Positions 34,222-43,140 of a stretch of 64,000 nt of DNA are shown here, piece after piece. Location of the stretch: contig NZ_ALKG01000101.1 of NCBI RefSeq assembly GCF_000286455.1, positions 17,119 to 81,118 on the forward strand, written 5' to 3'. Position numbers and translations under genes: made by a program. The stretch comes from Selenomonas sp. FOBRC6. Its GTDB lineage: Bacteria; Bacillota; Negativicutes; Selenomonadales; Selenomonadaceae. Below the pieces are notes generated by a model. That model saw nothing but the letters and a program-made list of their open reading frames with translations. It made no database searches and was not told where the DNA came from. Position 1 is the first letter of the stretch. The number at the start of each line of letters is the position of its first letter.

Positions 34222-34710
34222 ATGATACGACAGGCTGATGAGCGCGATGTGTCTGACATCATGCGCGTCTACGCAGCGGCACGCGCCTTTATGCGCGCCT
34301 CCGGCAATCTGACGCAGTGGACGGGCGGCTATCCCTCGGAGAAGATTGTGCGTGCGGACATCGCACGTGGTGTGAGCTATGTGTTGGAAAATGAAGCAGG
34401 GCTTCTCCACGCGGTCTTTGCACTCATCCCGGGCGACGATCCAACCTACGAGTACATCGAGGGCGCATGGCAGGATGCCTCCCCCTACGCGACGGTTCAT
34501 CGCGCGGGCAGCGACGGAACGGAACGCGGTACATTCCGCGCCATCCTCGCCTTCGCACGTGCGCAGTATGAGCACCTGCGCGCCGACACCCATGCGGACA
34601 ACATCCCCATGCAGAACTGTCTGCAAAAGAACGGCTTTGCTTACTGCGGCATCATCTATCTCAAAAGCGGTGATCCGCGCCGCGCCTACGAGTGGAGCAG
34701 CGGCAGATGA
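34222..34710 (+). CDS. GNAT-family N-acetyltransferase
   Basis: 162 aa. MIRQADERDVSDIMRVYAAAR is the usual GNAT N-terminus and HLRADTHADNIPMQNCLQKNGFAYCGIIYL is the motif-B region. The canonical acetyl-CoA loop (Q/RxxGxG/A) is weak, replaced by GTERGTFRAILAFAR. ATG 34222 follows AAAGGAGAGTAATGCT. Substrate unknown. Confidence 0.82.
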   Translation: MIRQADERDVSDIMRVYAAARAFMRASGNLTQWTGGYPSEKIVRADIARGVSYVLENEAGLLHAVFALIPGDDPTYEYIEGAWQDASPYATVHRAGSDGTERGTFRAILAFARAQYEHLRADTHADNIPMQNCLQKNGFAYCGIIYLKSGDPRRAYEWSSGR

Positions 34711-34743
34711 GTCAAAACTGTGTATATTTAGGAGAGAACATCT

Positions 34744-35412
34744 ATGGCAATTATCTTTTATCCAAGCTGCAAAATTCAGGCGGACTTCCCCGCCGAGAGT
34801 GCAGCCGTGCGCTGCTACCTCGAAACGCACTATGGGGTGGAGACGGCAGGCTGCTGCCGCCCGCACCACCCGAAGCTGATGCCGGAGGATCACGCAATCG
34901 TCCTATGCAACAACTGCGCGAACATCGTCGAGGAGAGCTCCCGCGCGGGCGCATTCACCTACGTCTGGGAACTGATTGATCGAGACGCGGATTTTCCCTT
35001 TCCAGACTACGGTGGCGAGCGCATGACTGTGCAGGACTGCTGGGCGGCGGTGGAGCGGCGCGGGATGCAGGAGGCGATTCGCTCCCTCCTGCGCAAGATG
35101 AACGTGACCATCGTCGAGCAGGAGGAGAACTTTGACAAGACCCGTTTTCACGGGCCTGCACTGCTCGCCCCCTGCTTTCCCGGCAACGCGAAACTCATCC
35201 CGCGCCGCTACGAAAACGGCAATTCCCCCATGTTCACACCCATGACGGAGGAGGAGCAGCACGCCTACTTCCAGCGGCACGCACAGAAGCTGCCGACGGA
35301 GAAGGCAGTCTGTTCGTGCAAATACTGCCGCGACGGCATCGACGCGTGCGGCAAGACAGGTGTTCACATCCTCCAACTGCTCTTTCCGATAAAGGAATCG
35401 CTGATAAAATGA
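34744..35412 (+). CDS. Uncharacterised Cys-rich protein (CCG-like), 3' end inside a repeat
   Basis: 222 aa, not firmly recognised. Conserved-looking Cys groups are YPSCKI, AGCCRP, LCNNCANI, APCFPG and CSCKYCRDGIDACGK. The C...CC...CxxC layout recalls one CCG domain of the heterodisulfide-reductase B family but with shorter spacing, so it may bind an Fe-S cluster or zinc. GGAGAGAACATCT precedes the ATG. The last about six codons and the TGA (35410-35412) lie within MITE-like repeat B copy 2, so the original C-terminus was probably changed. Confidence 0.7.
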   Translation: MAIIFYPSCKIQADFPAESAAVRCYLETHYGVETAGCCRPHHPKLMPEDHAIVLCNNCANIVEESSRAGAFTYVWELIDRDADFPFPDYGGERMTVQDCWAAVERRGMQEAIRSLLRKMNVTIVEQEENFDKTRFHGPALLAPCFPGNAKLIPRRYENGNSPMFTPMTEEEQHAYFQRHAQKLPTEKAVCSCKYCRDGIDACGKTGVHILQLLFPIKESLIK

Positions 35413-35556
35413 AGTCCGTCGTATTGGTGCAGATTTTTTATCCTGTCAAGGAGACAAACCGGACGCATAGCCGTCCGCTATGTGGAGGATTTGTCGACAC
35501 AGACAGGGCGAAAAAGATGTACTAAGACGGCGGTGCTGAATTTGTCAGTGCTTCCT
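35393..35556 (-). repeat. MITE-like repeat family B, copy 2
   Basis: 164 bp, opposite in orientation to copy 1. Ends: AGGAATCGCTGATAAAAT at 35393 and CAGTGCTTCCT ending at 35556. The inner hairpin GCATAGC/GCTATG and the CAAACCGGACG and GGAGGATTTG blocks match copy 1 when reversed. It overlaps the 3' end of the Cys-rich gene and ends 18 bp before the next gene's ATG. Confidence 0.85.
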
Positions 35557-35574
35557 TAAGACAGGAGAATCCAC

Positions 35575-36201
35575 ATGATCGAATGTATGACCGTCGGCGA
35601 CATGATTCCGACCAATGCCTTTTTCTATATCGACGATGCAACACAGCACGGCTTTCTCATCGACGCGGGCTCTGACGGCGAGCTGCTTGCCGAGCACGCA
35701 GAGATGCGCGGCTGGACGATCGAGCGGCTCCTGCTCACGCACTGCCATTTTGATCACATCGGCGGCGCAGAGGACTTCTCCATACGCGCAGGTGCTCCCA
35801 TCTATGCCGCCGAGGACAGCCCTCGCTACTACAGCGACCCGAACTGGAACCTCTCGCTCTGGGGCGGCGGCAGTGTAACGCTCTCGGACGTGACGACCTT
35901 TGCCGACCGCGAGATCATCACGCTCGCGGCAAATCCCAACTTTGCTCTGGAGGTGCGCTATACACCGGGACATACGACGGATTCCTGCATTTTCTACAGC
36001 GCACATGACAAGGCGGCATTTGTCGGCGATACAATCTTCCTGGCGAGCATCGGCCGCACGGACTTCCCGGGCGGCGATGAGCAGATACTCTGGGACAGCA
36101 TCGCACGCGAGGTCTTTACCCTACCGCCCGAGACCATCCTCTACTCGGGTCACACGGAGTCGACCACCGTGGGTGCAGAGATGGCACGCTACCGCCGATG
36201 A
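35575..36201 (+). CDS. MBL-fold metallohydrolase (glyoxalase II-like)
   Basis: 208 aa. Metal motif HCHFDHIGG (near 60), the second His in YTPGHTTDS (near 137), Asp in FVGDTIF (near 157) and a final His in YSGHTEST. This is the layout of small hydroxyacylglutathione-hydrolase-like proteins; the substrate cannot be assigned. CAGGAGAATCCAC precedes the ATG, immediately after repeat B copy 2. Its stop overlaps holA as ATGA. Confidence 0.9.
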   Translation: MIECMTVGDMIPTNAFFYIDDATQHGFLIDAGSDGELLAEHAEMRGWTIERLLLTHCHFDHIGGAEDFSIRAGAPIYAAEDSPRYYSDPNWNLSLWGGGSVTLSDVTTFADREIITLAANPNFALEVRYTPGHTTDSCIFYSAHDKAAFVGDTIFLASIGRTDFPGGDEQILWDSIAREVFTLPPETILYSGHTESTTVGAEMARYRR

Positions 36202-37244
36202 ACTACGCAGAGTTCATGGCATCGCTCGCAAAAGGTGAGCCGCCGCACGTCTTCCTGCTTGCGGGCGAGGAGAGCTACTATGTGCGGCGCGCCGAGGAGG
36301 CGATCCTGCGCCGCCTTCTGCCTGTGGCAGAGGAACGTGCGGATGCACTCATCCGCTACGAGGAGATGCCGCCCCTCGACGCGCTGATGGAGTCGCTCGA
36401 AACGGCACCGTTCTTCACGGACAAGATTGTCGTCCTCGTACGCGATGCCGCCATCTTCCGTGCAACGAAAAAAAAGGACGGGGACGAGGATGCCCCTTCG
36501 TCAAAGGATACGGCGGCGGATGCGCTGATTGCCCGCCTCGCCGACCTCCTCCCGACCACCTATGTCATCTTTACGCTTGGCACGAAGCCTGACAAGCGGC
36601 GCAAGCTCTACCAGACGGTCGAAAAATACGGACGCGTGCTGGAGAGCGAACCCGTCCGCCCGTGGACGGTGGAAAACTGGCTGAACGGGCGGCTGCGCGA
36701 GATGAACCGCTCCATGCACAGGGAGGCACGCACATTTTTCCTGCGTGTGGTCGGCATCATGCCGACGATTTCGCTTGAGTTCCTCGACCGCCAGCTGGAA
36801 AAGCTGACGCTCTACACAGACAATCCCCAGTTCACAGCGGACGATCTGCGTGCGGCGTTCTCGGAGATGCCCGAGGTGTCCGTATTCGCGCTGATGGATG
36901 CCGTGAGTGCACGCGATGTCAGGCAGGCACTCGAGCTCCTCGCACGCTGCCGTGCGGACGGCGTACACTTCACCGTCCTGCTCTCCCTCCTCGTGCGCCA
37001 TGTCCGCCAGCTCTGGCAGGCAAAGCGCCTGCTGATGAACGGCACACCGCCGAAGGGGCTCGGCAAGGTCATGGGACTGCACCCCTTCATCGCCGAAAAA
37101 CTCGGGGGACACGCGAAGGCATTCTCCGAGACAACGCTCGAGCGCGCCGTCCTCTCCCTCGCCGATGCCGACTATCTGCTCAAAACGGGACAGGCGGGCG
37201 ATGAATTGTTGGAGGATATTGTGATTCGGCTGTGCAGAAAATAG
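36198..37244 (+). CDS. holA: DNA polymerase III delta subunit
   Basis: Clamp-loader subunit that opens the beta ring (348 aa, usual length). HVFLLAGEESYYVRRAEEAI at the start, FFTDKIVVLVRDA, and the C-terminal helical collar with VHFTVLLSLLVRHVRQLWQAKRL are typical. It is translationally coupled to the MBL gene. Confidence 0.93.
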   Translation: MNYAEFMASLAKGEPPHVFLLAGEESYYVRRAEEAILRRLLPVAEERADALIRYEEMPPLDALMESLETAPFFTDKIVVLVRDAAIFRATKKKDGDEDAPSSKDTAADALIARLADLLPTTYVIFTLGTKPDKRRKLYQTVEKYGRVLESEPVRPWTVENWLNGRLREMNRSMHREARTFFLRVVGIMPTISLEFLDRQLEKLTLYTDNPQFTADDLRAAFSEMPEVSVFALMDAVSARDVRQALELLARCRADGVHFTVLLSLLVRHVRQLWQAKRLLMNGTPPKGLGKVMGLHPFIAEKLGGHAKAFSETTLERAVLSLADADYLLKTGQAGDELLEDIVIRLCRK

Positions 37245-37246
37245 CC

Positions 37247-37275
37247 TTGCAAGGAAACAAGTAAGATGCTATAGT
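37247..37275 (+). promoter_or_regulatory. Promoter of an ORF-less transcript
   Basis: -35 TTGCAA (37247-37252), 17-bp spacer ending TGC (extended -10), -10 TATAGT (37270-37275). It starts 3 bp after the holA stop. Confidence 0.75.
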
Positions 37276-37281
37276 ATGGGC

Positions 37282-37364
37282 AGAGCGAATGAGATGGTGT
37301 AATCCATAGTCACGGTATTACACAAAAGCCCCCGCAACTGGTACTTGCGGGGGTTCTCTTATTT
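37282..37364 (+). ncRNA. Candidate small RNA, about 83 nt
   Basis: The stretch runs from the predicted start of a good promoter to a strong terminator and has no ORF. It folds into hairpin 1 (GTGTAAT/ATTACAC, near 37294-37322) and a terminator hairpin (GCCCCCGCAA/TTGCGGGGG, then TTCTCTTATTT). No riboswitch or known RNA family is recognised, and no gene follows on the same strand within range, so a leader role is unlikely. Confidence 0.6.
37326..37364 (+). terminator. Terminator of the candidate small RNA
   Basis: GCCCCCGCAA, 7-nt loop, TTGCGGGGG, then a T-rich tail. Confidence 0.85.
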
Positions 37365-37379
37365 GGAACAGAACCTTGA

Positions 37380-37508
37380 GGTGCCCCTATCGGCTCACTA
37401 CGTTCGCCACTTCCCCCGCTCTGGCGGGGGAAGCTAATATGCCGTTATCTAAAGGCCTCCCCTGTGCGACACGGGGGAGGGGGACCGCGTAAGCGGTGGA
37501 AGGGGCGC
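37380..37508. repeat. GC-rich repeat family C, paired inverted copies
   Basis: Two related units face each other: 37380-37433 (CCACTTCCCCCGCTCTGG then CGGGGGAAGC) and 37453-37508 (GGCCTCCCCTGTGCGACA, CGGGGGAGGGGG, GCGGTGGAAGGGGCG). Each has a CCCC/GGGG hairpin. The second unit matches 46104-46158 in reverse orientation. No coding potential. It lies between the candidate small RNA and the pflA terminator. Confidence 0.75.
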
Positions 37509-37537
37509 TTTGAACGGCAAGCCGCCATCCTAACGAC

Positions 37538-37588
37538 AAAAGGGCTGCTGTACGATTTGTTTTCGTACAGCAGCCCTTATTTTATTTC
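37538..37588. terminator. Bidirectional terminator after pflA
   Basis: AAGGGCTGCTGTACGA pairs perfectly with TCGTACAGCAGCCCTT across a 7-nt loop, with A-rich and T-rich flanks. On the minus strand it ends pflBA; on the plus strand it blocks read-through from the left. Confidence 0.9.
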
Positions 37589-38340
37589 TTCAAATATCCC
37601 GTATACTCCCCCACGCGCAGGATCTCCTCCGCGCGGGCAATCTCCTCCGCCGTCGGTGCGGGTGTGTCCCCGAGCCGATACGGCAGGCGCAGTTCCTCAT
37701 ACTTGTGGAGTGCCATCGCATGATAGGGCAGCACCTCCACGCGGTCAACCGTTTTTAGCCCTGCGATAAAGTCCGAGAGACGGCGAAGAGCATCCGCCCC
37801 CGTCGTCCATCCCGGCACGAGCACATGGCGAATCCACATCCGTTTGCCGCGCTCCGAAAGGAACTGAGCCAGTGCAAGCGCACTCTCATTCGATACACCC
37901 GTGAGTGCCCTGTGCACTTCATCATCGATGTGCTTCAGATCGAGCAGGAACAAATCCACGAGTGGCAGCAGTTTCTCGAACGCGCTAAAAAACGGTTCGT
38001 TCCGTGTGAACGGCTCGCCCGCCGTGTCGATGACGGTGTTCACGCCCTTTGCCTTCGCGAGACGGAACAGCTCCGTCACAAATGCGAGTTGAAGCAACGG
38101 CTCACCGCCGCTGACCGTGATGCCGCCCTTCTGCTTCCAGTATGGGCGATACCGCCACGCCTGCCGAAAGATCTCCTCCGCCGTCGCCTCATAGCCGCCC
38201 TCCCGCTCCCATGTCTCGGGGTTGTGGCAGTACTGACAGCGATAGCGGCAGCCCTGCACAAAGACGATGAAGCGGATGCCGGGGCCGTCGACCGAGCCGA
38301 AGCTCTCTGTCGCGCTGATTCTGCCTTTACATATGCTCAT
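37582..38340 (-). CDS. pflA: Pyruvate formate-lyase activating enzyme
   Basis: Radical SAM activase (252 aa) that makes the glycyl radical on PflB. CRYRCQYC gives cluster Cys 31, 35 and 38; VSGGEPLLQ is the SAM motif. It starts 14 bp inside the pflB 3' end, so the two are coupled. Confidence 0.95.
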   Translation of the reverse strand: MSICKGRISATESFGSVDGPGIRFIVFVQGCRYRCQYCHNPETWEREGGYEATAEEIFRQAWRYRPYWKQKGGITVSGGEPLLQLAFVTELFRLAKAKGVNTVIDTAGEPFTRNEPFFSAFEKLLPLVDLFLLDLKHIDDEVHRALTGVSNESALALAQFLSERGKRMWIRHVLVPGWTTGADALRRLSDFIAGLKTVDRVEVLPYHAMALHKYEELRLPYRLGDTPAPTAEEIARAEEILRVGEYTGYLKK

Positions 38341-40576
38341 GGAAGGTGCGCGCGATCACATCCTCCTGCTGCTCACGCGTCAGGCTGATGAACTTGACCG
38401 CGTAGCCCGAGACGCGGATGGTGAAGTTCGCATAGGCGGGATCCTCCGGATGCTCCATGATGTGCTCCAGCGTCTCGCGCCCGAATACGTTCACGTTCAG
38501 ATGGTGCGCCCCCTGATCGAAATAGCCGTCCATCGCACTCACGAGATTCTGTACGCGCTCATCCTCATTGTGACCGAGCGAGGCGGGTGTCATGCTCTGC
38601 GTGTTCGAGATGCCGTCGAGTGCCCAGTGGTACGGCAACTTTGCAACGGAGTTGAGCGAGGCGAGCAGACCACAGCACTCCGCGCCATAGCTCGGATTTG
38701 CACCCGGCGCAAGCGGTGTCCATGCGGGTCGCCCGTCCGGCATCGCCCCTGTGTACTTGCCATAGACAACATTCGACGTGATCGTGAGAATCGATGTCGT
38801 CGGCTCGGAGTTGCGGTAGGTGTGGCGCGCCTTAATCTTCGAGAGGAAGGTTTTGAGCACCCATTTCGCAATCTCATCCGCACGGTCGTCGTCGTTGCCG
38901 TAGCGCGGGAAGTCGCCCTCGACCTCGTAGTCCACGACGATGCGGTCGTTGTAGATCGGCTTCACCTTCGCATACTTGATCGCACACAGCGAGTCTACGA
39001 CGTGCGAGAAGCCCGCGATGCCTGTCGCGAAGGTGCGGCGCACATCCGTGTCGATGAGAGCCATCTCCGCCGCCTCGTAGTAGTACTTGTCGTGCATGTA
39101 CTGGATGATGTTCAGCGCGTTCACGTAGACGTGCGCGAGCCAATCCATCATGCGCTCATACTTCACGATGACGTTGTCGTACTCGAGGTACTCCGTGCGG
39201 ATCGGGCGGTAGGCAGGGCCGACCTGCACGCCGCTCTTTTCGTCCATGCCGCCGTTGATCGCGTAGAGGAGACACTTCGCGAGGTTTGCACGCGCACCGA
39301 AGAACTGCATCTCCTTCCCCGTCTGCGTCGCGGAAACGCAGCAGCAGATCGAGTAGTCGTCCCCCCACTCGGGCTTCATTACATCGTCGTTCTCGTACTG
39401 GATCGAGCTTGTACGGATAGAAATGCGCGCCGCGTAGTCCTTAAACTTCTCCGGCAGCTTCGAAGAATAAAGCACGGTGAGGTTCGGCTCGGGAGAGGGT
39501 CCCATGTTCTCAAGCGTATGGAGGAAACGGAAGTCATTCTTTGTGACCATGTGGCGGCCGTCCATGCCGATGCCCGCCATCTCCAGCGTCGCCCAGATCG
39601 GGTCACCCGAGAACAGCTCGTTGTAGGACGTAATGCGCGCGAACTTCACCATGCGGAACTTCAGCACGATGTGGTCAATCAGTTCCTGCGCCTCCTCCTC
39701 GGAGAGGATGCCGCGTGCGAGGTCGCGCTGGATGTAGATGTCGAGGAAGGTCGAGATGCGCCCGACGCTCATCGCCGCGCCGTTCTGCGTCTTGATCGCT
39801 GCGAGATAGCCGAAATAGAGCCACTGCACTGCCTCGCGTGCATTCTGAGCCGGCTGCGAAATGTCAAAGCCGTAGAGTGCCGCCATCTCCTTCATACCCT
39901 TGAGGGCACGGATCTGCTCCGCAACCTCCTCGCGCTGCTGAATGACATCGTTACTCATGATGCCGTCGCCGTAGTTCAGCAGATCGCCCTGCTTAAACGC
40001 AATGAGATGATCGATGCCGTAGAGTGCGACGCGGCGGTAATCGCCCACGATGCGCCCACGCCCGTATGTGTCGGGCAGCCCCGTGATGATATGGCTGCGG
40101 CGTGCCGCGCGGATCTCGTCCGTGTACGCATCAAAGACCGCCGCGTTGTGCGTCTTGTGATACTTCGTAAAGATCTCGTGGAGCTTCGGGCTGACCTTGT
40201 AGCCGTAGTTCTCGAGTGCCTCCTCCGCCATGCGGATACCGCCGTACGGCATGAACGCCTGCTTCAGCGGCTTGTCCGTCTGGAGACCGACCACCTTTTC
40301 GAGGTCTTTGTGTGCGGGGTCGATGTAGCCCGGGCCATATGCCGTCAGCCCTGAGACGACCTCCGTCTCCATGTCGAGCACGCCGCCCTTCGCGCGCTCC
40401 TCCTTCTGAAGTTCCTGCACGCGTGCCCACAGACGGTTCGTCGCGTCCGTCGGCGGCGCAAGGAAGGACTCGTCGCCGTCGTACGGCGTATAGTTGCGCT
40501 GAATGAAGTCGCGGACGTTGACCTCCTCCTGCCAGACGCCCCCTTCAAAACCGTCCCAGCTCTTGCTCTGCAGCAT
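38327..40576 (-). CDS. pflB: Formate C-acetyltransferase (pyruvate formate-lyase)
   Basis: 749 aa glycyl-radical enzyme making acetyl-CoA and formate from pyruvate. The radical site is Gly724 in RVSGYAVKF. The active-site pair lies in ICCCVSATQ, where three Cys occur in a row; the family usually shows ACCVSP, so the third Cys is unusual. Own promoter and AGGAGGCAGAAT before the ATG. Formate can feed fhs. Confidence 0.96.
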   Translation of the reverse strand: MLQSKSWDGFEGGVWQEEVNVRDFIQRNYTPYDGDESFLAPPTDATNRLWARVQELQKEERAKGGVLDMETEVVSGLTAYGPGYIDPAHKDLEKVVGLQTDKPLKQAFMPYGGIRMAEEALENYGYKVSPKLHEIFTKYHKTHNAAVFDAYTDEIRAARRSHIITGLPDTYGRGRIVGDYRRVALYGIDHLIAFKQGDLLNYGDGIMSNDVIQQREEVAEQIRALKGMKEMAALYGFDISQPAQNAREAVQWLYFGYLAAIKTQNGAAMSVGRISTFLDIYIQRDLARGILSEEEAQELIDHIVLKFRMVKFARITSYNELFSGDPIWATLEMAGIGMDGRHMVTKNDFRFLHTLENMGPSPEPNLTVLYSSKLPEKFKDYAARISIRTSSIQYENDDVMKPEWGDDYSICCCVSATQTGKEMQFFGARANLAKCLLYAINGGMDEKSGVQVGPAYRPIRTEYLEYDNVIVKYERMMDWLAHVYVNALNIIQYMHDKYYYEAAEMALIDTDVRRTFATGIAGFSHVVDSLCAIKYAKVKPIYNDRIVVDYEVEGDFPRYGNDDDRADEIAKWVLKTFLSKIKARHTYRNSEPTTSILTITSNVVYGKYTGAMPDGRPAWTPLAPGANPSYGAECCGLLASLNSVAKLPYHWALDGISNTQSMTPASLGHNEDERVQNLVSAMDGYFDQGAHHLNVNVFGRETLEHIMEHPEDPAYANFTIRVSGYAVKFISLTREQQEDVIARTFHEHM

Positions 40577-40626
40577 ATTCTGCCTCCTATTCTACAGGTG
40601 AAAATAGATTCCCATATGATGCTTTC

Positions 40627-40655
40627 ATAATACTTGAATCGAGTTCACTTTTCAA
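40627..40655 (-). promoter_or_regulatory. Promoter of pflBA
   Basis: -35 TTGAAA (40650-40655), 17-bp spacer, -10 TATTAT (40627-40632). An A/T-rich near-palindrome, TTTCACATGAAA (about 40686-40697), lies some 30 bp upstream of the -35 and could bind a regulator; it is only a partial match to a Rex site. Confidence 0.7.
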
Positions 40656-40719
40656 TAGAACGAAGGAAATAAATGCTATCAATATTTTTCATGTGAAATA
40701 TAATTTATGTATATATCAA

Positions 40720-40748
40720 AAATTCCCCTGCCGAAGCAGGGGAAGAGG
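40720..40748 (-). terminator. Terminator of the MFS gene
   Basis: On the minus strand TTCCCCTGC, loop TTCG, GCAGGGGAA, then TTTTT. Confidence 0.9.
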
Positions 40749-40773
40749 ATCATGGGAATCGAAAAAAGGTGCG

Positions 40774-41931
40774 CTACGAACGCGGCTCCGGCGTGATATA
40801 CGCGAGCAGCGCCGCAAGCGGGAGCGCAATGACGGAGACAAGGAGGGCAGGCGCAAGCCCGATGTGATCGCCGAGTGCTGCCGTCGCCGCCACGCCGAGA
40901 CTGCCAAGACCGAACGACATACCGAGCATCATGCCCGACGCCATCGCCGCGTTCTCGGGCAGTGCCTCCTGTGCCCAAATGATGGAGCTCGGCTGCGGTG
41001 CCATCAGGGAAAATCCTGCGGCAAAGAGGATGATGCCGCCGAGGACATCTGTGCTGACATGGGTGAAATAGTACGCACACGGCAAAATGCCGAGCACAAG
41101 GAAGGTCACAATAATTCCGCGCCCCGTAAACCGATCCGCGAGATTGCCGCCGACAAGACCGCCCGTCATGCCGCCAAGCATAAAGATCGTGAGGAAGAGT
41201 CCCGCCGCGCTCGTATCCTCCCCATTTCCAACGAGCAGCAGCGGCAGGAACGTTCCGAATGCACCGTGCGTCCAGCAGCGGAGGCCCATCGCCAAGTTCA
41301 GCGTGATCGTCGTACGCGCAAAGAGAACGCGTGCGAGCTTCGGGCGCACCGCCGCCCGCCGTTCCGGCAGGGACGAGACTGCGCACAGACCCGAGCGTGC
41401 AAGGAGGATGCCCATGAGTACGGCGGGCAGGATGAGAAGCGGCAGCGCATTCAGCGACAGTTTTTCGAGAAATGCCACGAGGACGAGCGGCACAAATGCC
41501 ATGCCCGCATTTCCACCCGCAATGAAATAGCTCATCATACCGTTGCCGCGCCCCCGTGCCGCCGTCCGTCCGACAAGCATCGACGAGAGCGGATGATACG
41601 CCGCGACCGCCGTCCCCGTCACCGCGACAAGCACGAAGAGCAGTGTCTCATGCCCCGCAAATCCGACCATACAGATCGGAACAGCGGCGGCAGGCACGAT
41701 GTACGGGAGCACGGGGCTGAAGTTCCGCTTGTCCATGAGATAGCCGAAGAAGGGCTGCAGCATGTTCGTCGTCACCGACGCGACCATGACGAGCACGCCG
41801 CACATCGTCAGCGACAGACCGAACTTGATCATGAGCAGCGGCAGGAGGATCGGCAGGAAATTCGCATAGAAATCCACCATCGCGTGTCCCGTCGATAGCA
41901 GTGCCGTTGCGTGCCGTATGTTCGTATTCAT
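40774..41931 (-). CDS. MFS transporter (fosmidomycin-resistance-like)
   Basis: 385 aa with twelve hydrophobic segments. The N-terminal HATALLSTGHAMVDFYANFLPILLP and the loop-2-like GYLMDKRNFSPVLP resemble the Fsr group of drug exporters. ATG 41931 follows AGGAGGATATCTGTT; in-frame codons upstream would run into the divergent flavodoxin promoter. Export substrate is inferred only. Confidence 0.87.
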   Translation of the reverse strand: MNTNIRHATALLSTGHAMVDFYANFLPILLPLLMIKFGLSLTMCGVLVMVASVTTNMLQPFFGYLMDKRNFSPVLPYIVPAAAVPICMVGFAGHETLLFVLVAVTGTAVAAYHPLSSMLVGRTAARGRGNGMMSYFIAGGNAGMAFVPLVLVAFLEKLSLNALPLLILPAVLMGILLARSGLCAVSSLPERRAAVRPKLARVLFARTTITLNLAMGLRCWTHGAFGTFLPLLLVGNGEDTSAAGLFLTIFMLGGMTGGLVGGNLADRFTGRGIIVTFLVLGILPCAYYFTHVSTDVLGGIILFAAGFSLMAPQPSSIIWAQEALPENAAMASGMMLGMSFGLGSLGVAATAALGDHIGLAPALLVSVIALPLAALLAYITPEPRS

Positions 41932-41959
41932 AACAGATATCCTCCTGTGACCAACATCC

Positions 41960-41988
41960 TTGCATACCATCCGAAAATATGATGTAAT
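41960..41988 (+). promoter_or_regulatory. Promoter of the flavodoxin gene
   Basis: -35 TTGCAT (41960-41965), 17-bp spacer, -10 TGTAAT (41983-41988). Confidence 0.62.
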
Positions 41989-42032
41989 GTATTGTAACAA
42001 ACGAGATGAAAAAGTAAAGGAGTATTCACAAT

Positions 42033-42593
42033 ATGAGGAAATGGGCTGTCATCTATTCATCCACCACAGGCAACACAAAGGCAATCGCCGAGGAAATCGC
42101 GGGCGCATCGGGCGGCGACCTCTTCCGCGTGCAGGATGCGCCGACCGATCTCTCCGACTACGATGTCATCGCGCTCGGCTACTGGCTGCGGCGCGGCGGC
42201 CCTGACGACCTCATGAAGGCATACCTGCCGAAGGTCGAAGGCGCACGCACCGTCCTCTTCCAGACCCACGGAGCGGATGTCGGCTCCGAGCATGCCGTCA
42301 CCTCCTTTGCACGTGCCGCCTACCTCCTCGGCGCAAACTGCGAAATCCTCGGCACCTTCTCCGCACAGGGGAAGCTTTCGCCCGCGCTCATCGCCCGCCG
42401 CAAGAAGTCCGAGCCCGACGACACGCACAACAGCCCCGAGGCGCAGGAGCGTTGGGTACGCGCCGCAGACCATCCGAACGAGGAGGATCGTGCCGCCGCA
42501 CGCACATTTGTAGACAAGATGGAGCACAAACTTGACCTCCTCGAAAAATTCCGCCGCGCACAGGAGGCGAAGGCGCACGCGAAACTTTCATAA
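42033..42593 (+). CDS. Flavodoxin-family protein
   Basis: 186 aa. The FMN phosphate loop is YSSTTGNTKAIAEEI (residues 8-22), with DVIALGYWLRRGGPD as the second loop and TVLFQTHGADVGS as the third. The helical charged tail of about 60 residues is longer than in short-chain flavodoxins. Likely a low-potential electron carrier or flavodoxin-domain reductase subunit; no partner adjoins it. Confidence 0.85.
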   Translation: MRKWAVIYSSTTGNTKAIAEEIAGASGGDLFRVQDAPTDLSDYDVIALGYWLRRGGPDDLMKAYLPKVEGARTVLFQTHGADVGSEHAVTSFARAAYLLGANCEILGTFSAQGKLSPALIARRKKSEPDDTHNSPEAQERWVRAADHPNEEDRAAARTFVDKMEHKLDLLEKFRRAQEAKAHAKLS

Positions 42594-42597
42594 CCCC

Positions 42598-42626
42598 TTG
42601 CCATCTTTCCCATAAAGGAGTAAAAT
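42598..42626 (+). promoter_or_regulatory. Promoter of the PTS IIA gene
   Basis: -35 TTGCCA (42598-42603), 17-bp spacer, -10 TAAAAT (42621-42626), 36 bp before the ATG. Confidence 0.7.
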
Positions 42627-42661
42627 AAGCGCAGGATTAAATTTGTAAAGGGGAGGATTTT

Positions 42662-43024
42662 ATGAAGTACCGCGTCACATTCACCGCCATCGGAGATTTT
42701 GCACTCCAGCTGCTCCAGACGCGCGGCAACCTCATCATCTTTGACAAGGACGTTCCCTACTCCTACGAGAACATGGTCATCTCGCACACGAAGGGCAGCT
42801 TGACCGAGGATGTCAGGGAGGGCGATACCGTCGTCATCGCCGAGCGCAGCTACAAGGTTGCACGCGTCGGCTCGGACGCAAATGCGAATCTGCGCGCGCA
42901 CGGACACGTCACCCTGCATTTCGAGAGCGAGGACTCGGGCACGGAGGCGCAGCCCGGCGAGATCCACCTCATCGGCACAGGCTTCCCGCGCATCATGGTC
43001 GACGATACCCTCGAGATTCTGTAA
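42662..43024 (+). CDS. PTS glucitol/sorbitol-type IIA component
   Basis: 120 aa. GHVTLHF near residue 80 carries the likely phospho-His of the gut IIA family, and GSLTEDVREGDTVVIAERSYKVARVGSDANANLR is typical. No IIB, IIC or sorbitol dehydrogenase genes are nearby, so it is an orphan IIA that may have a regulatory role. GGGGAGGATTTT precedes the ATG. Confidence 0.82.
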   Translation: MKYRVTFTAIGDFALQLLQTRGNLIIFDKDVPYSYENMVISHTKGSLTEDVREGDTVVIAERSYKVARVGSDANANLRAHGHVTLHFESEDSGTEAQPGEIHLIGTGFPRIMVDDTLEIL

Positions 43025-43034
43025 CGAATGCCCG

Positions 43035-43072
43035 CGAATGCCGCCTGTTTGCGTACGGGCGGCATTTTTATG
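43035..43072 (+). terminator. Terminator of the PTS IIA gene
   Basis: ATGCCGCC pairs with GGGCGGCAT across about 11 nt, then TTTTTAT. Confidence 0.85.
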
Positions 43073-43140
43073 GAAATATCCCGCCTCCTCTTGCAGAGCG
43101 AAATTCCTACATAGTATAATTTTCTAAAAGGAGCATGCAC

